33,330 nucleotides of DNA from Planctomyces sp. (GCA_013822855.1 PNLE01000027.1:1-33330), one strand, 5' to 3'. Positions 25,025 to 33,330 are shown, counted from the first letter of the stretch. Made by a program: numbers and translations. The notes: generated from the letters alone by a model not told the origin.

Positions 25025-26587
25025 ATGTCCGATCGCGATCCTCATCCGCTCCCTGTCTTCCACTGGCTTCCTCGGCCTAAGCGCGGGTGGGTGGCCGCTC
25101 TTCTGGTGGCAATGACTTTTTTCGTCGGCTGCGGGGCCGCTCCTCGTGATGGAGCGCAGGCCAAACACTCCGCCGGTGACGCCGCTGGCACGGCCGAATC
25201 CGATCTCGGCAGCCCCAACGATGCCCCGGCCTTTCCGCCCGATCCTTTGGCCTTCTCACCCGACACTTCCCCCAGCGGCTCACGGACTGATCGGATCGGT
25301 GGGCTCGACGGCTTTTCGACATCCGCCGCCAATGGCCCCCTGCTCCCCGAGCTTCCTCCGCAGAGCGAACCGCCCATCCCAGGGATCCCTGCCACCAGCG
25401 CGCCTTCGGGGGAAGCCCCTCCCTTTCCCGGCGACTTGCCAGCCACCACCTACGAGACCGTGACCATCACCTCCAACGGCATGGCCGCGATGGAACCGGG
25501 TGTGGTCGAGTTCCACGAGATCACTCCGAAAGACGGTTCCCCGACGACGACCCGGTCGGCACCCGCCCTTTCACCCATGGCCAAAGGCTCCCCGGATCAG
25601 GGCTTTTCGCGGGAGACGATCTACTTCGCCACCAACCGCAACCGCACCGGGGCGACGAACGCCAGCCAGGCCTACGGTACCCATCGCGGCGATCTCCAAT
25701 GGGGAATGTGCCAGGTCAGCATTCCGTACAAGCACAAGCCGGGTGAACTCGAGTCGAAGGCGTGGTACCAGTGGAGCGAGGATCCCAAGCAGCACATCGT
25801 GCTCATGGATCCCCTCGATCATCTCTCCGAAGCCAACTGGATGACCCGCCTCCGCGAGAAACTGGCCGGCGCCTCGGCGAGCGAAATCCTCGTCTTCGTC
25901 CACGGCTACAACACGACCTTCGACAACGCCGTCCGCCGCACGGCCCAGCTCTCGTACGATCTCAACTTCCCCGGTGCCGCCGTCTGTTTCAGCTGGCCCG
26001 CGGGGAACAACATGGTCTACACCACGGACTGGAACAACGCGGAGTGGTCGCTGCCGCATTGCCAGCATGTCCTCAAGCAGCTGGCCCTTTTTTCGCGGGC
26101 CGAGAAGATCCACATCGTGGCCCACAGCATGGGGAGCCGGGTGGTCACCTTCTCGCTCAAGGAACTGATCCGCGACATGCCGCTGGTCGAGAACCAGCCG
26201 CTGTTCAACCAAGTGATCCTGGCCGCCCCGGATCTCGACGCCGACATCTTCCGCACGCAGATCGCCCCATCGATCCAGCGGGCTACGCGCCGGTTGACGA
26301 TCTACGCCTCGGAGCAGGATGTCGCCCTCAAGCTGTCGCAAGGCCTCAACGGCGGCACCCGCCTGGGAAGTGCGACGCAGGTATCGCTCACCGATCAGGT
26401 CTCGCGCGAGTGGATCGACTGCATCGACGCCACCTCGATGACGAAGGAGGCTTTGATGAGTTTCCAGCACGCCTACTATGGCGACTCGCCCCGGATGATC
26501 GGCGACCTGCGGCGTGTCCTCGCGGGCGAAAACGCGACCACCCGCGGCCTCTTGTGCGAAAAGCCCGGCCTGTTTCAGATCCGGTAA
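25025..26587 (+). CDS. DUF900-type alpha/beta hydrolase, probable lipoprotein
   Basis: A 520-residue protein. The N-terminus has a basic stretch, a hydrophobic helix and Cys36 in FFVGCGA, a lipoprotein-like signal (the -3 residue Phe is atypical). A Pro/Ser-rich spacer of about 150 residues follows. The catalytic domain starts with TIYFATNRNRTG, the hallmark opening of DUF900 esterase/lipase-like hydrolases, and contains VFVHGYNTTFDNA (oxyanion region) and nucleophile Ser368 in VAHSMGSRV; a later Asp and His should complete the triad. Substrate unknown. AAGGA precedes the ATG. It ends 12 bases from the convergent Gfo/Idh gene. Anchoring by lipid fits the nearby lnt, but this is only positional. 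Confidence 0.85.
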   Translation: MSDRDPHPLPVFHWLPRPKRGWVAALLVAMTFFVGCGAAPRDGAQAKHSAGDAAGTAESDLGSPNDAPAFPPDPLAFSPDTSPSGSRTDRIGGLDGFSTSAANGPLLPELPPQSEPPIPGIPATSAPSGEAPPFPGDLPATTYETVTITSNGMAAMEPGVVEFHEITPKDGSPTTTRSAPALSPMAKGSPDQGFSRETIYFATNRNRTGATNASQAYGTHRGDLQWGMCQVSIPYKHKPGELESKAWYQWSEDPKQHIVLMDPLDHLSEANWMTRLREKLAGASASEILVFVHGYNTTFDNAVRRTAQLSYDLNFPGAAVCFSWPAGNNMVYTTDWNNAEWSLPHCQHVLKQLALFSRAEKIHIVAHSMGSRVVTFSLKELIRDMPLVENQPLFNQVILAAPDLDADIFRTQIAPSIQRATRRLTIYASEQDVALKLSQGLNGGTRLGSATQVSLTDQVSREWIDCIDATSMTKEALMSFQHAYYGDSPRMIGDLRRVLAGENATTRGLLCEKPGLFQIR

Positions 26588-26599
26588 TCGCTTCCGCCA

Positions 26600-27724
26600 T
26601 CAAGTCAAAGGGACTCCGCTGGCCTGCAACACCGCTGATTGCACGGCGAGATCGTGGGCGTAGGAGAAGTCGGACGCTTTCTCTCCGCGAATGATGTGGG
26701 CCATGTCGGCCGCGTCACCTACATAGCGGGGGAACTTGGGGAGCGTGATCTCCTGCACGCCCTTTTTGTAGCTGCGACCACTGGCTGAATCGGTGATGGG
26801 AGCACTAAGCGAGAGCCGCACCGCCGGGCTGTCGAGGGGCTGGATGTGGAAGGTCCCGCGAGTGCAGCAGACTGTGAGGTGCCGGCGGGCGAACCCTTCG
26901 ACTTCGATGCCCGTCGAGCGGACGGCCGCCGTCGCGCGGGGATACTCGAAGACGGCGAGCATGTTGTCGATCAACCGGTCGTCGCCCGAAGCCGTCTTGC
27001 GGGCGAAAGGGGTGATCTTATCGGGATCTGGCAGAATGCCCAGCACCAGATCGATCACATGGCAACCCAGTTCGAACATGATGCCGCCGGGATACTCGCC
27101 GAGTTGCTTCCGCGTGGCGGGATCGAGGACTTTGCTCATCACGGCATGAACCTCGAAGATCTCCCCCAGCCATCCGTTGGCGAGAAACTCTCGCAGGAGG
27201 ATTACCGCCGGGCTATAGCGGAACATATAGCCCATCTGCACCAGTAATCGTTGCTTCTCGGCGGCTTCGAGAATCCGGCGATAGTGGCTAAGCGAGTCGC
27301 CGGCGGGCTTGTCGAGATGGACATGCTTCCCGGCGGCGATGCACGCCTCGGTGGCGGACAAAAGATCCCGCACCTCGGTCTCAACCAGCACGGCTTCCAG
27401 ACCAGGCAGGGACAGCAGTTCGTCCTGCGTCATCCACGGCAGATCCCGGTAGACCGCCTTGGATTGGGCCGACCGCCGCAACTGTTCGTTCGGCTCGACA
27501 ATCCCCACCACTTCGTAATCGGGCGAGTTGCGATAGACCGCGAGCTTGTCGGCATGCGCATGCCCCACGCCGATTTGACCGATCTTGATCCGGGGAGGTG
27601 CGGTCTTACCGCAGGCATCTCCTTCATTGGCAGCAGCCTGAGAAGACTGCACCAACCCCATGCCACCCGTAGCAGCCGCGCTGCCCAACCATTTCAACAC
27701 ATCGCGTCGATCAAGAGTGGACAT
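26600..27724 (-). CDS. Tat-exported Gfo/Idh/MocA family oxidoreductase
   Basis: A 374-residue NAD(P)-dependent oxidoreductase. The twin-arginine signal (DRRDVLKWLG, residues 5-14, then an Ala/Gly-rich stretch) predicts export in folded form, common for planctomycete members. The Rossmann segment IKIGQIGVGHAHADK (47-60) and the HLDKPAG motif (Lys139, the EKP-like catalytic Lys) are visible, and a later ELGCHVIDLVLG carries the usual His. Sugar or inositol derivatives are the typical family substrates; none can be assigned. It starts 23 bases after the TOPRIM-like gene on the same strand, so it may be the last gene of that transcript. Confidence 0.9.
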   Translation of the reverse strand: MSTLDRRDVLKWLGSAAATGGMGLVQSSQAAANEGDACGKTAPPRIKIGQIGVGHAHADKLAVYRNSPDYEVVGIVEPNEQLRRSAQSKAVYRDLPWMTQDELLSLPGLEAVLVETEVRDLLSATEACIAAGKHVHLDKPAGDSLSHYRRILEAAEKQRLLVQMGYMFRYSPAVILLREFLANGWLGEIFEVHAVMSKVLDPATRKQLGEYPGGIMFELGCHVIDLVLGILPDPDKITPFARKTASGDDRLIDNMLAVFEYPRATAAVRSTGIEVEGFARRHLTVCCTRGTFHIQPLDSPAVRLSLSAPITDSASGRSYKKGVQEITLPKFPRYVGDAADMAHIIRGEKASDFSYAHDLAVQSAVLQASGVPLT

Positions 27725-27747
27725 GGGATTTTCTCTCTTCGGATGAT

Positions 27748-28539
27748 TTACACTTCATCGCCGAGTGGCAGACTATGGCCCTCAAGAGGCGGTTCTTTCA
27801 ATTGGGAAGCTGTCACTTCCCAGTAGTGACCTTTCTGGAGCTGGTACTCCTCTCCTCGCTTGCGACCCATCGCCTCCCAAATCCAGGCGACCAGAGTTCG
27901 CAGGGCCCGGCAATGTTCTGAATTGTCCAATACCTTCTGGAGGTCAAGTTTCTTGGCAATGGCTGTGCCATCTACCATCTCGTCGAACTTGCGACCACGC
28001 TCCAGCTGGCTGACCAGTTCTTTGAGCCGGCCTTTCGGATGCCTAATGTTTTCGACATCACCCGGTTGGGCAGTCAGCGATGTGCCACAGACATCATTCA
28101 CCACCTCCGGATGATTGAAGTAGTAAGCTTCGACCATGTTGACGAAGAAATGCACGGAGAAACGATTCTTTATTTCCGGCTTTGTGTCGAGAATGCGGTG
28201 AATCTGTTCCCGGTAAAAGTTGAATTGTGTTTCCGCTACGGTTCTTCTTCCTGTTTCAAGATCATCGACAAGAACGGCATAATGTTGCGTCGAGATCAAG
28301 AGCCACGGCCGTATTTTCTTGATGGTCGCCTTATCGATCTTTTCGAGCACTTCCCTGCCATTTTTAGCAAGCTTTTTGGCATTCGTGGGGACGGTGATCT
28401 GTGGAAAAGCGTACTCCGCAGTGATTATGACCTCGCCAGATTCAAAATGCCTTAGCTGGCGAAAAAAGCTCGCCAGAAAGGTTTCCTCACCTTGCCCGGT
28501 CACGAACAGCCGCAGATGAACTTGACGCCATCCGCTCAT
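27748..28539 (-). CDS. TOPRIM-like (DUF4276-type) partner of AAA ATPase
   Basis: A 263-residue protein. The N-terminal strand LRLFVTGQGEETFL (Glu18/Glu19) resembles the VEGxxEE opening of DUF4276/TOPRIM-like proteins, and VLVDDLETG (Asp92, Asp93, Glu95) the acidic DxD-type metal site. These could form a Mg-dependent nuclease centre. The family call is by pattern and uncertain. The start overlaps the ATPase stop by 4 bases (ATGA on the minus strand), indicating coupled translation. Hand-counted stretches (for example 28141-28200 and 28321-28380) are about 47% GC, against 68% in a sample of ilvD. A two-gene ATPase/TOPRIM effector pair, possibly antiphage, is the inferred role. Confidence 0.65.
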   Translation of the reverse strand: MSGWRQVHLRLFVTGQGEETFLASFFRQLRHFESGEVIITAEYAFPQITVPTNAKKLAKNGREVLEKIDKATIKKIRPWLLISTQHYAVLVDDLETGRRTVAETQFNFYREQIHRILDTKPEIKNRFSVHFFVNMVEAYYFNHPEVVNDVCGTSLTAQPGDVENIRHPKGRLKELVSQLERGRKFDEMVDGTAIAKKLDLQKVLDNSEHCRALRTLVAWIWEAMGRKRGEEYQLQKGHYWEVTASQLKEPPLEGHSLPLGDEV

Positions 28540-29744
28540 TCCGTCGCATCCACTTCGGTGTAAAGCGGTTTATCTCCCTGTTTGCCAATGATATTCATCT
28601 GGTAGAGCGATCCGAGATCGTATCGATCCAGCAGATCACGGTCTTCCTGGATGTCGCTGACGCGGGTGGCCGTCACGCCGTTTTCTCCGGACTGCATCAG
28701 GAGAATTTCTTCTTCTTTGAACTCCGAGAGGAGTGTCGGGGAGTGCGTCGCGAGGATCACCTGCCGGTTCCACTTCGACGCAGCTTCCTTGATGGCGTCG
28801 GCGAGGACGGTCAGCGCCCACGGGTGTAGCGAGAGGTCGGGTTCGTCGAGGATTACCGTTGAGTCTAAATCTCCACGACAAAACAGCAGGCAAAGGCAAT
28901 AGGTCAGATGCACCAGTCCATCATGAGCCAAGGCTACTGGGTATGACTCGAGGTGACTATCACTCACGACGCTGCAAGACACGCTCTGCCCAACGGTACG
29001 TAGTTCATAATCAACAAATCCGGGAAAAGCCACTCGTAGGAATTCGACAATTTTCCGATAAACCGCAGATGTCGAGTGGCTGTCACGAAGATTTCGAAGA
29101 ACATTCCAAAGTCCTTCTCCATGAAAACCTAATTCATCGCCATCTTGCGACCTGGACCCCACCTCAGCCAATCGGTCAATGTCCAATCTTCGACAATTTG
29201 CAACATACACGCTCGCAAGCAGTTCTCGAAAGCGAATTACACACCCCAAATCATCCTCACCTCCGAGCCCTGTCCACAATTCCGACTCGATAGCCAAGTC
29301 CCACATGCTGGGTGCCGCAAATCGATTTTGTGCATGAGGATCACTAAAGTACGAGAGGTGCCGTCCCCATAGCTCGCCCGTCATTGAGTCGAAAACTACT
29401 ACCGAAGGCTGAGCACCTTTGGCGTAAAGAGATTCATGACCTGTGGCACCGTCGCGATGGTGCATCCACTCGAAACTACGTGCATACTCAAACACTCCCT
29501 GACTTACGGCAACCCTTGTAACCTCCTCACGCGGGATACCAAAAGTTCGAAGACTATCAATACCACCTGTATGGCGAAGGGAATCTCTCAACCCTGATCG
29601 CAAGGTCCGCGACAGTAAATCCACCGCCGCCAAGATCGTTGACTTGCCCGAGCCGTTCGGGCCGAACAAGACGTTGATCGGCTTGAGGTCGACGTGCAAC
29701 TTGCGGATCGATCGGTAGTTTTCGAACGAAATCGAGTCGAACAT
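28536..29744 (-). CDS. AAA family ATPase (RecF/OLD-like)
   Basis: A 402-residue ABC-type ATPase. Walker A GPNGSGKST is at residues 28-36, directly after FENYRSIRKLHVDLKPINVLFG, the classic start of RecF/SMC/OLD-like ATPases. Walker B VILDEPDLSLHP (Asp300, Glu301) and the switch His334 in ATHSPTLL are intact. The middle (about 60-250) is poorly conserved and has lower GC than the 3' end. There is no fused nuclease domain; the TOPRIM-like gene immediately downstream, overlapping by 4 bases, probably supplies it. AAGGAG lies 7 bases upstream of the ATG. It begins only 26 bases after ilvD on the same strand. Likely role: sensor or motor of a defence-type pair. Confidence 0.88.
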   Translation of the reverse strand: MFDSISFENYRSIRKLHVDLKPINVLFGPNGSGKSTILAAVDLLSRTLRSGLRDSLRHTGGIDSLRTFGIPREEVTRVAVSQGVFEYARSFEWMHHRDGATGHESLYAKGAQPSVVVFDSMTGELWGRHLSYFSDPHAQNRFAAPSMWDLAIESELWTGLGGEDDLGCVIRFRELLASVYVANCRRLDIDRLAEVGSRSQDGDELGFHGEGLWNVLRNLRDSHSTSAVYRKIVEFLRVAFPGFVDYELRTVGQSVSCSVVSDSHLESYPVALAHDGLVHLTYCLCLLFCRGDLDSTVILDEPDLSLHPWALTVLADAIKEAASKWNRQVILATHSPTLLSEFKEEEILLMQSGENGVTATRVSDIQEDRDLLDRYDLGSLYQMNIIGKQGDKPLYTEVDATE

Positions 29745-29770
29745 CTCAATGCTCCTTCAGGGCATTGCAA

Positions 29771-31444
29771 TTACTCATCCGTCACGCAGCCTTCGCTGGC
29801 GTTTTTGACGGTTTTTATGTAGCGGTAGAGGGTGCCGGAGGTGGCTTTGTAGGGGGGGGCGACGAAGGCTTTTTCGCGGGCGGCGAGGTCTTCGTCCGTG
29901 ATGTGGAGGGTGATGGTGTTCTTCTCGGCGTCGATGGTGATCTTCTCGCCGTTCTTCACCAACGCGATCGGGCCGCCCTCCTGGGCTTCGGGTGTGACGT
30001 GGCCGACGATGAAGCCGTGCGAGCCGCCGCTGAAGCGGCCGTCGGTGATCAGGGCGACATCGCTTCCCAGGCCGGCTCCCATGATGGCCGAGGTGGGGGT
30101 CAGCATTTCGGGAAGGCCAGGGCCGCCCTTGGGGCCTTCGTAGCGGATGATGATGACATCGCCCTTCGCGATCTCGCCCTTCTCCAACCCTTCGAGCATG
30201 AGTTCTTCGCTGTCGTAGCAACGTGCGGTGCCGGTGAAGACGAGGCCTTCCTTGCCGGTGATCTTGGCGACGGCCCCGCCGGGGGCGAAGTTGCCGCGCA
30301 TGATGCGGATGTGGCCGCTTTCTTTAATGGGCGTTTCCACGGGGACGATGACCCGCTGGCCTTCCGCGAGGCCGGGGAGATCGTGCAGATTCTCGGCGAG
30401 CGACTTGCCGGTGACGGTCAGGCAGTTGCCGTCGATGTAGCCCTTCGAGAGGAGATATTTAAGAACCGCCGGGGTGCCGCCGACATGATGGAGGTCTTCC
30501 ATCACGTATTTGCCGCTGGGCTTCAAGTCGGCGATGAAGGGGATGCGGTCGGAGACGGTCTGGAAGTCGTCGATGGTCAGTTTCACACCGACCGACTTGG
30601 CCATGGCGATGAGGTGGAGGACGGCGTTCGTCGAGCCGCCCGTCGCCATGATGATGACCATCGCGTTCTCGAAGGCTGCGCGGGTCATGATGTCGCGCGG
30701 CTTAATATCCTTCTCAAGCAGATTGAGGATCGCCTTGCCGGCGGCGAGGCATTCGCCCACCTTGAGGGGGTCTTCGGCGGGGATCGACGAGCTATAGGGG
30801 AGGGACATGCCCAGGGCTTCGATCGCGCTGGCCATGGTGTTGGCGGTATACATCCCGCCGCAGGCCCCGGCGCCGGGGCAGCTCTTCTCGACGATTTCCT
30901 GACGCTCTTCGTCGGTGATCGTGCCGGCGAGGTATTCTCCGTAGACCTGGAAGGCGGAGACGATATCGAGCTTGGGATGGCGAGGAGTGCAGCCCGCCTT
31001 GATCGTGCCGCCGTAGATCATGATGGCGGGGCGGTTGAGGCGACCCATGGCCATGATGCAGCCGGGCATGTTCTTGTCGCAGCCGGGGAGCGAGATGTTC
31101 GCATCATACCACTGGGCCGACATGACGGTTTCGATGCTATCGGCGATGAGGTCGCGCGATTGCAGCGAGTAGGACATGCCGTCGGTTCCCATCGAGATGC
31201 CGTCCGAGACGCCGATGGTGTTGAACCGCATGCCGACGAGGCCCGCCTTGACCACACCCTCTTTCACATACTCGGAGAGTTTATTGAGGTGCATGTTGCA
31301 GGTATTGCCTTCGTACCAGACGCTGGAAATGCCGACCTGGGCCCTATCCATGTCTTCGCGGGTCATCCCCGTGCCATAGAGCATGGCTTGGGAAGCTCCC
31401 TGGGAACGCGGCTGGGTGATACGTGAGGAATACTTGTTGAGCAT
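29771..31444 (-). CDS. ilvD: Dihydroxy-acid dehydratase
   Basis: A 557-residue iron-sulfur enzyme of branched-chain amino acid and pantothenate precursor synthesis, dehydrating 2,3-dihydroxy acids to 2-oxo acids. Three cluster cysteines are visible: Cys49 (GNTCNMH), Cys122 ([12 protein letters not shown]) and Cys195 ([15 protein letters not shown]), the set seen in [2Fe-2S] members. [12 protein letters not shown] and the C-terminal [14 protein letters not shown] confirm the family. The length is normal. No other ilv or leu gene is nearby. Two same-strand genes of apparently foreign type follow at 26 bases and then in overlap. Confidence 0.96.
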   Translation of the reverse strand: MLNKYSSRITQPRSQGASQAMLYGTGMTREDMDRAQVGISSVWYEGNTCNMHLNKLSEYVKEGVVKAGLVGMRFNTIGVSDGISMGTDGMSYSLQSRDLIADSIETVMSAQWYDANISLPGCDKNMPGCIMAMGRLNRPAIMIYGGTIKAGCTPRHPKLDIVSAFQVYGEYLAGTITDEERQEIVEKSCPGAGACGGMYTANTMASAIEALGMSLPYSSSIPAEDPLKVGECLAAGKAILNLLEKDIKPRDIMTRAAFENAMVIIMATGGSTNAVLHLIAMAKSVGVKLTIDDFQTVSDRIPFIADLKPSGKYVMEDLHHVGGTPAVLKYLLSKGYIDGNCLTVTGKSLAENLHDLPGLAEGQRVIVPVETPIKESGHIRIMRGNFAPGGAVAKITGKEGLVFTGTARCYDSEELMLEGLEKGEIAKGDVIIIRYEGPKGGPGLPEMLTPTSAIMGAGLGSDVALITDGRFSGGSHGFIVGHVTPEAQEGGPIALVKNGEKITIDAEKNTITLHITDEDLAAREKAFVAPPYKATSGTLYRYIKTVKNASEGCVTDE

Positions 31445-31500
31445 CGAAAAGACCGTTTCTCAAGTTGCTGGGCGTGATGGTGAAGTATTGTTGGAGTACT

Positions 31501-31589
31501 GGGTGCCACTGGCTCCGCCAGTGTGATTCGCTATTCCGCAATTCAAGACACTCGATGAATTCAAGTCACTGGCAGAGCCAGTGGCACCC
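31501..31589. repeat. Compound palindromic element
   Basis: Outer arms GGGTGCCACTGGCTC (31501-31515) and GAGCCAGTGGCACCC (31575-31589) are a perfect 15-bp inverted repeat. Each side is also its own small hairpin: CACTGGC-TCC-GCCAGTG (31507-31523) and CACTGGC-AGA-GCCAGTG (31567-31583). The 89-base unit lies between ilvD and the monooxygenase-like gene. It has the look of a mobile REP-pair or MITE. Confidence 0.75.
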
Positions 31590-31626
31590 GTAAAGTGTCT
31601 ATAGACATATGCATACTGAAACGTAT

Positions 31627-31914
31627 CTACTGCACGAGGTCGCTGGGATGGGGGACGCGGTCAACGCGGGGGAGAACCTGGGGGACGTAGATCGTCGTAT
31701 AGGCTTCGGCCAACCGGTGGGCGTCAAGGGCCGCCTGCGATTCCCAGTGTTCGTTGAGAATGAACACCTTGGGGTCGTTCTTGGACTGGTAGACCTCGAA
31801 CCGCAGGCAACCGGGCTCCGCGCGGGACAACTCCCCCTGCTTTTGCAGCAGTTGGCGGATTTCCGCGACATCGGCCACCTCGCGGATCGTGAGCAGCACA
31901 TTGACGTAAATCAT
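31627..31914 (-). CDS. Antibiotic biosynthesis monooxygenase-like protein
   Basis: A 95-residue ferredoxin-fold protein of the ABM type: MIYVNVLLTIREVADVAEIRQLLQ, then EPGCLRFEVYQSKNDPKVFILNEHWESQAALDAHRLAEAYTTI, matching the family pattern ExGcxxyxvxxxxxxpxxfxxxExWxsxxAlxxHxxs. Such dimeric small proteins act as cofactor-free quinol monooxygenases or detoxifying enzymes; the function here is unknown. ATG 31914 is favoured over the longer frame because CAGGAAGA lies just upstream and the first beta strand starts at once. Confidence 0.85.
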   Translation of the reverse strand: MIYVNVLLTIREVADVAEIRQLLQKQGELSRAEPGCLRFEVYQSKNDPKVFILNEHWESQAALDAHRLAEAYTTIYVPQVLPRVDRVPHPSDLVQ

Positions 31915-32160
31915 GAAGTCTTCCTGGCGTGGCCTGGGGCCTGACCCATCGAATCGAGACTGATGCCCCAGCATAACCGCAGGGGCCCCTTTTCGCCGCT
32001 CGCATCAAACGTCGCTGCTCATTTTGAGCTGCGTTTCGATGGAGGCCGACAACCCGTCCCGAGTTCGCCCGGTTGGCAATTTTTTCACGATGACCCCACC
32101 TCAGGCTAGAGCTCCGGATTGTCACGCTCACGAATTGACTTCACAAGGCACGACATCATA
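31915..32160. promoter_or_regulatory. Divergent region with hairpin and T-run
   Basis: The region separates the monooxygenase-like gene (-) and the GAF gene (+). GGGGCCCC (about 31982-31989) is a small palindrome. An imperfect stem GCC-GAC-AACC / GGTTGGC (32045-32077) is followed by AATTTTTT, a terminator-like structure on the plus strand, although no plus-strand gene precedes it. It might be an attenuator in the GAF-gene leader or a small RNA end. Confidence 0.4.
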
Positions 32161-33330
32161 ATGATGACGGGCGAAACACACGCCGAGTCAAACCGTTCAT
32201 TTGGACTCCGGCAGTTTATCGGAGTGATACACACCGCCGTCGTCGACTGCACCGAAACCGACGCCATCGACGGCGACGCCTGCAAGAATTGGAAATCAAT
32301 CATGGCCGCCGTCTGGTTCACCCGGCATCAGCTTCACCAAGCCCTCGATACCCACGAATTGGCGCGGATGGCGGCTTGGCAGCAGGAGATTGTGGGGCAA
32401 TTGGCCCGCGCCACCTCGCTTGAGACATTCGGGCGGGAGGCGGTTTCGCTGCTCGCCAGCGAGCTGGGGGCCAGTTATGTGGCCGTCTGGAAGCGGTCGC
32501 CGGCGTGGAGCTGTGCCTTTCAGTACGGTCGGCTCTCGACGGAGGAGTTGCCGCAGACGCTCATGATCGAGGCCCTCGATCGCGACGCGGCCACCTGGCA
32601 GGCGACAGGCCTCCCACTGGCGACGGCCACCTCAACCAGCGGCCAGCCGCTCATTATCGCCCCGTTGCCGCAGGATGAGGGCCAGGCGACGAGCGGGGCG
32701 GCCGTGCTGGTGATCGCGGGGAAGGGACTCACCGAAAAGCAGCTTCCCGCCGCCTTGTTGGCGGCCCAGGCGATGGGAGCCACGCTGCACCTGTGTCAGC
32801 GCGGATTGAACGTCACCCAGCGGACGGAGAAGCTCCGTGCCACGCTCAAGCTGGCGGCGAACCTCGCTTCCGAACAGGAGACCGAGCGGCTGCTCACGCG
32901 GATCGCCGAAGAGGCGACCCGGCTGCTTGATTGTGACCGGGCCAGCATCTTCATCTGGGATCGCGAGCATCACGAGGTCATCGCCTGCCCGGCACTGGGT
33001 GTCGAGGGAGGCTCGCTGAGGCTTTCCGACAAGGTGGGGGTCGTCGGTGAAGTGATCGCCTCCGGTCAGCTCATCCGCGTGGACGACGCCTACGCCGATC
33101 CGCGGTTTCATCGCAAAGTCGACGCCGCCAGTGGCTACAAGACCCTCAACCTGCTTTGCGGCCCCCTCCGCGATGCTGAGGGCAAGGTGATTGGTGCATT
33201 CGAGGTTATTAATCACAAAAACGGGCCCTTCAGCATCGAGGACGAAACGACACTCCTCGACCTCAGTCTGCAGATTGCCGCCGCCTTGCAGAACACGCGG
33301 GAGCGGGCGTCGCTGGTTGTCTCGAACCGC
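32161..33330 (+). CDS. GAF-domain regulatory protein, 3'-truncated by window edge
   Basis: The frame is open from 32161 to the last base (390 codons). The first part (about 70-230) looks like a degenerate sensor domain. A clear GAF domain follows (about 245-385): TRLLDCDRASIFIWDREHHEVIACPALGVEGGSLRL is its first half (two segments, DCDRASIFIWD and VIACPALGVEG), then GVVGEVIASGQLIRVDDAYADPRF and LLCGPLRDAEGKVIGAFEVINHKNGPFS. GAF domains bind small ligands such as cyclic nucleotides. The output domain is beyond the window; a sigma-54 activator or a kinase/cyclase is possible. Start codons 32161, 32164 and 32302 are all plausible; third-position GC extends upstream of 32302, favouring the longer form. 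Confidence 0.82.
   Translation, partial: MMTGETHAESNRSFGLRQFIGVIHTAVVDCTETDAIDGDACKNWKSIMAAVWFTRHQLHQALDTHELARMAAWQQEIVGQLARATSLETFGREAVSLLASELGASYVAVWKRSPAWSCAFQYGRLSTEELPQTLMIEALDRDAATWQATGLPLATATSTSGQPLIIAPLPQDEGQATSGAAVLVIAGKGLTEKQLPAALLAAQAMGATLHLCQRGLNVTQRTEKLRATLKLAANLASEQETERLLTRIAEEATRLLDCDRASIFIWDREHHEVIACPALGVEGGSLRLSDKVGVVGEVIASGQLIRVDDAYADPRFHRKVDAASGYKTLNLLCGPLRDAEGKVIGAFEVINHKNGPFSIEDETTLLDLSLQIAAALQNTRERASLVVSNR

Noticed and set aside
28859-29293. 144-codon plus-strand frame inside the ATPase gene
   Set aside because: Antisense to the central part of an ATPase with intact Walker motifs on both sides; no domain seen.
29765-31426. 553-codon plus-strand frame opposite ilvD
   Set aside because: It is the antisense shadow of a fully conserved dehydratase. 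Its protein is Ala/Gly/Asp/His-rich without any domain, a usual effect of high third-position GC.
32106-32321. 71-codon minus-strand frame at the GAF gene start
   Set aside because: It overlaps a coding frame with a GAF domain and consistent C/G third positions; no features of its own.
1-33330. CRISPR arrays, tRNA or rRNA genes, complete IS elements
   Set aside because: No regularly spaced direct repeats, cloverleaf-like sequence, rRNA stretch or transposase was found by eye; a tRNAscan/Infernal run would settle RNA genes.

Overview
The window looks like a piece of a Planctomycetota chromosome. This is an inference from content, not from a marker gene. It carries a large PVC-type haem-binding CxxCH protein, a secreted BNR sialidase, a CE15-type glucuronoyl esterase, a DUF4142 protein, a Tat-exported Gfo/Idh/MocA oxidoreductase and a GAF regulator. 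The genes are GC-rich with C/G-biased third codon positions. No rRNA, tRNA, CRISPR array or complete insertion sequence was seen.

Layout. 1-1746 is the end of a cytochrome c-type protein, closed by a strong intrinsic terminator. 1836-3068 (-) is a sialidase, divergent from dihydrolipoyl dehydrogenase (3401-4789). 5113-8424 (+) holds a periplasmic cupredoxin-like protein, a GcvH-like lipoyl carrier, a two-cluster ferredoxin-like protein and a small hypothetical. 8582-11413 (-) holds the DUF4142 protein and the CE15 esterase. 11845-12756 is cdsA. A response regulator with an Hpt domain and two minus-strand ion-transport genes (TerC family, NhaD-like antiporter) separate cdsA from dxr-rseP. moeA, lnt, an orphan antitoxin-like ORF and a DUF900-type lipoprotein hydrolase follow on the plus strand to 26587. 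26600-31444 (-) is a closely packed run, in transcription order ilvD, AAA ATPase, TOPRIM-like partner, Gfo/Idh oxidoreductase. An antibiotic-biosynthesis-monooxygenase-like protein (-) and a GAF-domain protein (+, running off the window) end the window.

How genes work together. CdsA makes CDP-diacylglycerol, Dxr starts the MEP isoprenoid pathway, RseP cleaves membrane proteins and Lnt matures lipoproteins, so the middle of the window is an envelope/lipid block. Lpd and the GcvH-like protein share lipoyl chemistry and lie 1.3 kb apart, followed by an iron-sulfur protein. The ATPase/TOPRIM-like pair has a 4-base start/stop overlap and stretches of lower GC than its neighbours. It is the best candidate for an acquired, possibly antiphage, system.

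Between genes there are several palindromic elements: 4806-4845, 5955-6060, 6648-6760 and 31501-31589. They look like dispersed REP/MITE-type repeats. A 21-codon micro-ORF with a three-fold pentapeptide pattern precedes cdsA.
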